64,000 bases of DNA from Cellulomonas marina (GTDB lineage: Bacteria; Actinomycetota; Actinomycetes; Actinomycetales; Cellulomonadaceae), in assembly GCF_900111925.1 (NCBI RefSeq), contig NZ_FOKA01000012.1, positions 1-64,000 of the forward strand. Reading direction: 5' to 3'. Of the stretch, positions 62,309-64,000 are shown piece after piece. Under the pieces are notes generated by a model. That model ran no database searches and was not told the origin of the DNA. It was given only the letters and a program-made list of their open reading frames with translations. Numbering within the stretch: position 1 is the stretch's first letter; every line of letters starts with the position of its first letter. A program made the position numbers and the translations under genes.

Positions 62309-64000
62309 TCAGGCCGCCGCCCCGGTGAGCCCGCGCCGGACGAGCAGGGGCTCGATGCTGGCGTCCCGCCCGCGCAGGTCGCGGAACGAGGCGAGCGGGT
62401 CCTGGGCGTGCCCGCGCGAGAGCAGCCGGGCGCGGAAGGTGTCCCCGTTCTCCCGCCGCAGGCCGCCGTTCTCCCGGAACCACTCCACGGTGTCGGCGTC
62501 GAGCACCTCCGACCAGATGTAGGAGTAGTAGCCGGCCGCGTAGCCCCCGGCGAAGACGTGCGCGAAGTACGTGGACCGGTACCGCGTCGGGATGGCGTGC
62601 ACGGTCAGGCCCGCACGCTCGAGCGCCGCCGCCTCGAACGCCTCGACCTCGGCGACGTCGGCCGGCACCTCCTCGGGCGCCAGCCGGTGCCACGCCTGGT
62701 CGAGCAGCGCGGCCGACAGGTAGGTCGTCGTCGCGTAGCCCTCCCCGTCCTGCCGGGCCGCGAGCAGCGTGTCGACCCACTCCGCCGGCATGGGCTCGCC
62801 CGTCGCGTGGTGCACCGCGAAGGACCGCAGCACCTCGGGCTCCCACGCCCACATCTCGTTGACCTGCGAGGGGTACTCGACGAAGTCGCGCGGCACGTTC
62901 GTGCCCGACTGGGACGGCCAGCGGACGGACGAGAACAGCCCGTGCAGCGCGTGCCCGAACTCGTGGAACATCGTGATGACCTCGTCCCAGGTGAGCAGCA
63001 CGGGCTCGCCCGGCGGCGGCTTGGGCACGTTGAGGTTGTTGATCACGACGGGCCGCTCGTCGAGCAGCGTGGACTGGTGGACGAGGTGGTTCATCCAGGC
63101 CCCGCCCTTCTTCGTGTCCCGGGTGAACCAGTCGCCGAGGAACAGGCCGACGCCGGTGCCGTCGGCGTCGCGCACCTCGAAGACCCGCACGTCCGGGTGG
63201 TAGCCGACGAGGTCGTCGCGCTCGGCGACGGTGAGGCCGTAGAGCCGGTGGGCGGCCGCGAACACACCGTCGCGCAGGACGCGGTCGAGCTCGAGGTAGG
63301 GCCGCGTCTGGGCGTCGGTGACCGACCCGCGGTCGGCGCCGACCCGCTCGGCGTAGAACGCCCAGTCCCACGGCTCGAGGGTCGCACCCGGCACGTCCCG
63401 CTCGAGCGCGGCCTGCAGCTCGGCCGCCTCGCGGTGCCCGTTGGCGACCGCCGGCGGCGTCACGCGCGCGAGCATCTCGGCCACCGCCTCCGCCGACCCC
63501 GCCGTCGCGTCCTGCGCCACGTACGCCGCGTGGTGCTCGGCGCCGAGCAGCCGGGCGCGCTCGGCGCGCAGCCGGGCCAGGGCGAGCAGGTGCGGACGGG
63601 TGTCGTGCTCGCCGCCCAGGCCCCGCTCGACCGTCGCGCGGTACAGGCGCTCGCGCACGGACCGGTCCTCGAGCCAGGCCAGCGCCGGCTGCTGCGAGGG
63701 GAGGACGAGCTCGACGAGCCAGCCCTCCTGCCCGCGCCCGGCCGCCGCCTGCCGGGCCGCCGCGAGCGCACCGGCCGGCATGCCGGCGGTCTCCGCCTCG
63801 TCGGTGAGCAGGAGCGCGCCGGCGTTCGTCGCCGCCTGGAGCGTGCGCTCGAAGTCCGTGGAGTGCCGGCTGATCTCCGTGTTGAGCTCCGTCAGGTGCG
63901 CGCGCTGCGCGTCGTCGAGCTGCGCCCCGGCGCGCACGAGCCGGCGGTGGGTGCGCGTCAGCAACCAGGCGGTGTCGGGCTCGAGCACCAGGTCGCCCGC
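62309..64000 (-). CDS. M3-family oligopeptidase (5' end beyond window)
   Basis: The last 563 residues of a thimet/oligopeptidase-F-like or Dcp-like zinc peptidase, open through the right edge. The active site ITMFHEFGHALHGLFS contains HExxH, and the third zinc ligand Glu is in YPSQVNEMWAWEPE. The C-terminal GGYAAGYYSYIWSEVLDADT is the substrate-tyrosine segment of Dcp-type M3 enzymes. It should degrade short peptides in the cytoplasm. The start and about 100 N-terminal residues lie outside. The gene is upstream of the M20 hydrolase gene by 38 bp, and both act on peptides. Confidence 0.93.
   Translation of the reverse strand, partial: AGDLVLEPDTAWLLTRTHRRLVRAGAQLDDAQRAHLTELNTEISRHSTDFERTLQAATNAGALLLTDEAETAGMPAGALAAARQAAAGRGQEGWLVELVLPSQQPALAWLEDRSVRERLYRATVERGLGGEHDTRPHLLALARLRAERARLLGAEHHAAYVAQDATAGSAEAVAEMLARVTPPAVANGHREAAELQAALERDVPGATLEPWDWAFYAERVGADRGSVTDAQTRPYLELDRVLRDGVFAAAHRLYGLTVAERDDLVGYHPDVRVFEVRDADGTGVGLFLGDWFTRDTKKGGAWMNHLVHQSTLLDERPVVINNLNVPKPPPGEPVLLTWDEVITMFHEFGHALHGLFSSVRWPSQSGTNVPRDFVEYPSQVNEMWAWEPEVLRSFAVHHATGEPMPAEWVDTLLAARQDGEGYATTTYLSAALLDQAWHRLAPEEVPADVAEVEAFEAAALERAGLTVHAIPTRYRSTYFAHVFAGGYAAGYYSYIWSEVLDADTVEWFRENGGLRRENGDTFRARLLSRGHAQDPLASFRDLRGRDASIEPLLVRRGLTGAAA

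Overview
The window is chromosomal DNA from a very high-GC actinobacterium. By eye it is roughly three-quarters G+C, and many starts are GTG. It carries the complete Pup-proteasome locus (pup, prcB, prcA, pafA, dop and the ARC/Mpa ATPase), the mycothiol gene mshC, and the actinobacterial hisI-trpE-(membrane proteins)-trpC-trpB-trpA-lgt-gltB-gltD-pyk order. The gene order and family types point to the Micrococcales, perhaps a Cellulomonas-like genus. That placement is inference.

Left edge (1-2.1 kb): the 5' end of an IS256-family (IS1081-like) transposase gene sits against the 3' remnant of a probable lipoprotein gene. Next come a secreted bulb-lectin repeat protein and a small membrane protein. 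From 2.2 to 16.8 kb is an accessory purine/ureide catabolism island. On the minus strand it holds an acetamidase-type gene, an AtzH-like/amidase fusion, ureidoglycine-glyoxylate aminotransferase (pucG) and allantoate amidohydrolase, followed by a Gly-rich protein and an MHS transporter. A second minus-strand run is NCS1 permease, Asp/Glu racemase and allantoinase. Facing it are a cupin-XRE regulator, OHCU decarboxylase (uraD) and HIU hydrolase (uraH). Together these would take hydroxyisourate to glyoxylate plus ammonia. No uricase or xanthine dehydrogenase is present in the window.

Core metabolism (17-39 kb): pyk, gltD, gltB, lgt, trpA, trpB, trpC, small membrane proteins, trpE, hisI and a heterodimeric ABC exporter all run on the minus strand, many with 1-8 bp overlaps. 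A TIGR03085-like gene (plus strand) and hisF follow. From 39 to 48 kb is the proteasome locus: a lipoprotein with an FKBP-like domain, pafA, prcA, prcB, pup, dop, ARC/Mpa and then the tRNA m1A58 methyltransferase. From 48 to 64 kb are an intramembrane protease with CBS domains, a RecB-like nuclease, a HAD phosphatase, a PAC2 protein, mshC, a nitrate-assimilation operon (narK-nirB-nirD) behind a GlnR-like box, uppP, an aldo-keto reductase, small conserved proteins, an M20 peptidase and the 3' part of an M3 oligopeptidase.

Two themes run through the window. First, many genes have a TANNNT-type hexamer 6-8 nt before the start codon, so they are probably leaderless. In two cases that hexamer contains the stop codon of the upstream gene. 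Second, short tandem repeats of 6, 11, 12 or 15 bp recur both in low-complexity protein ends and in spacers. I saw no tRNA, rRNA or CRISPR array.
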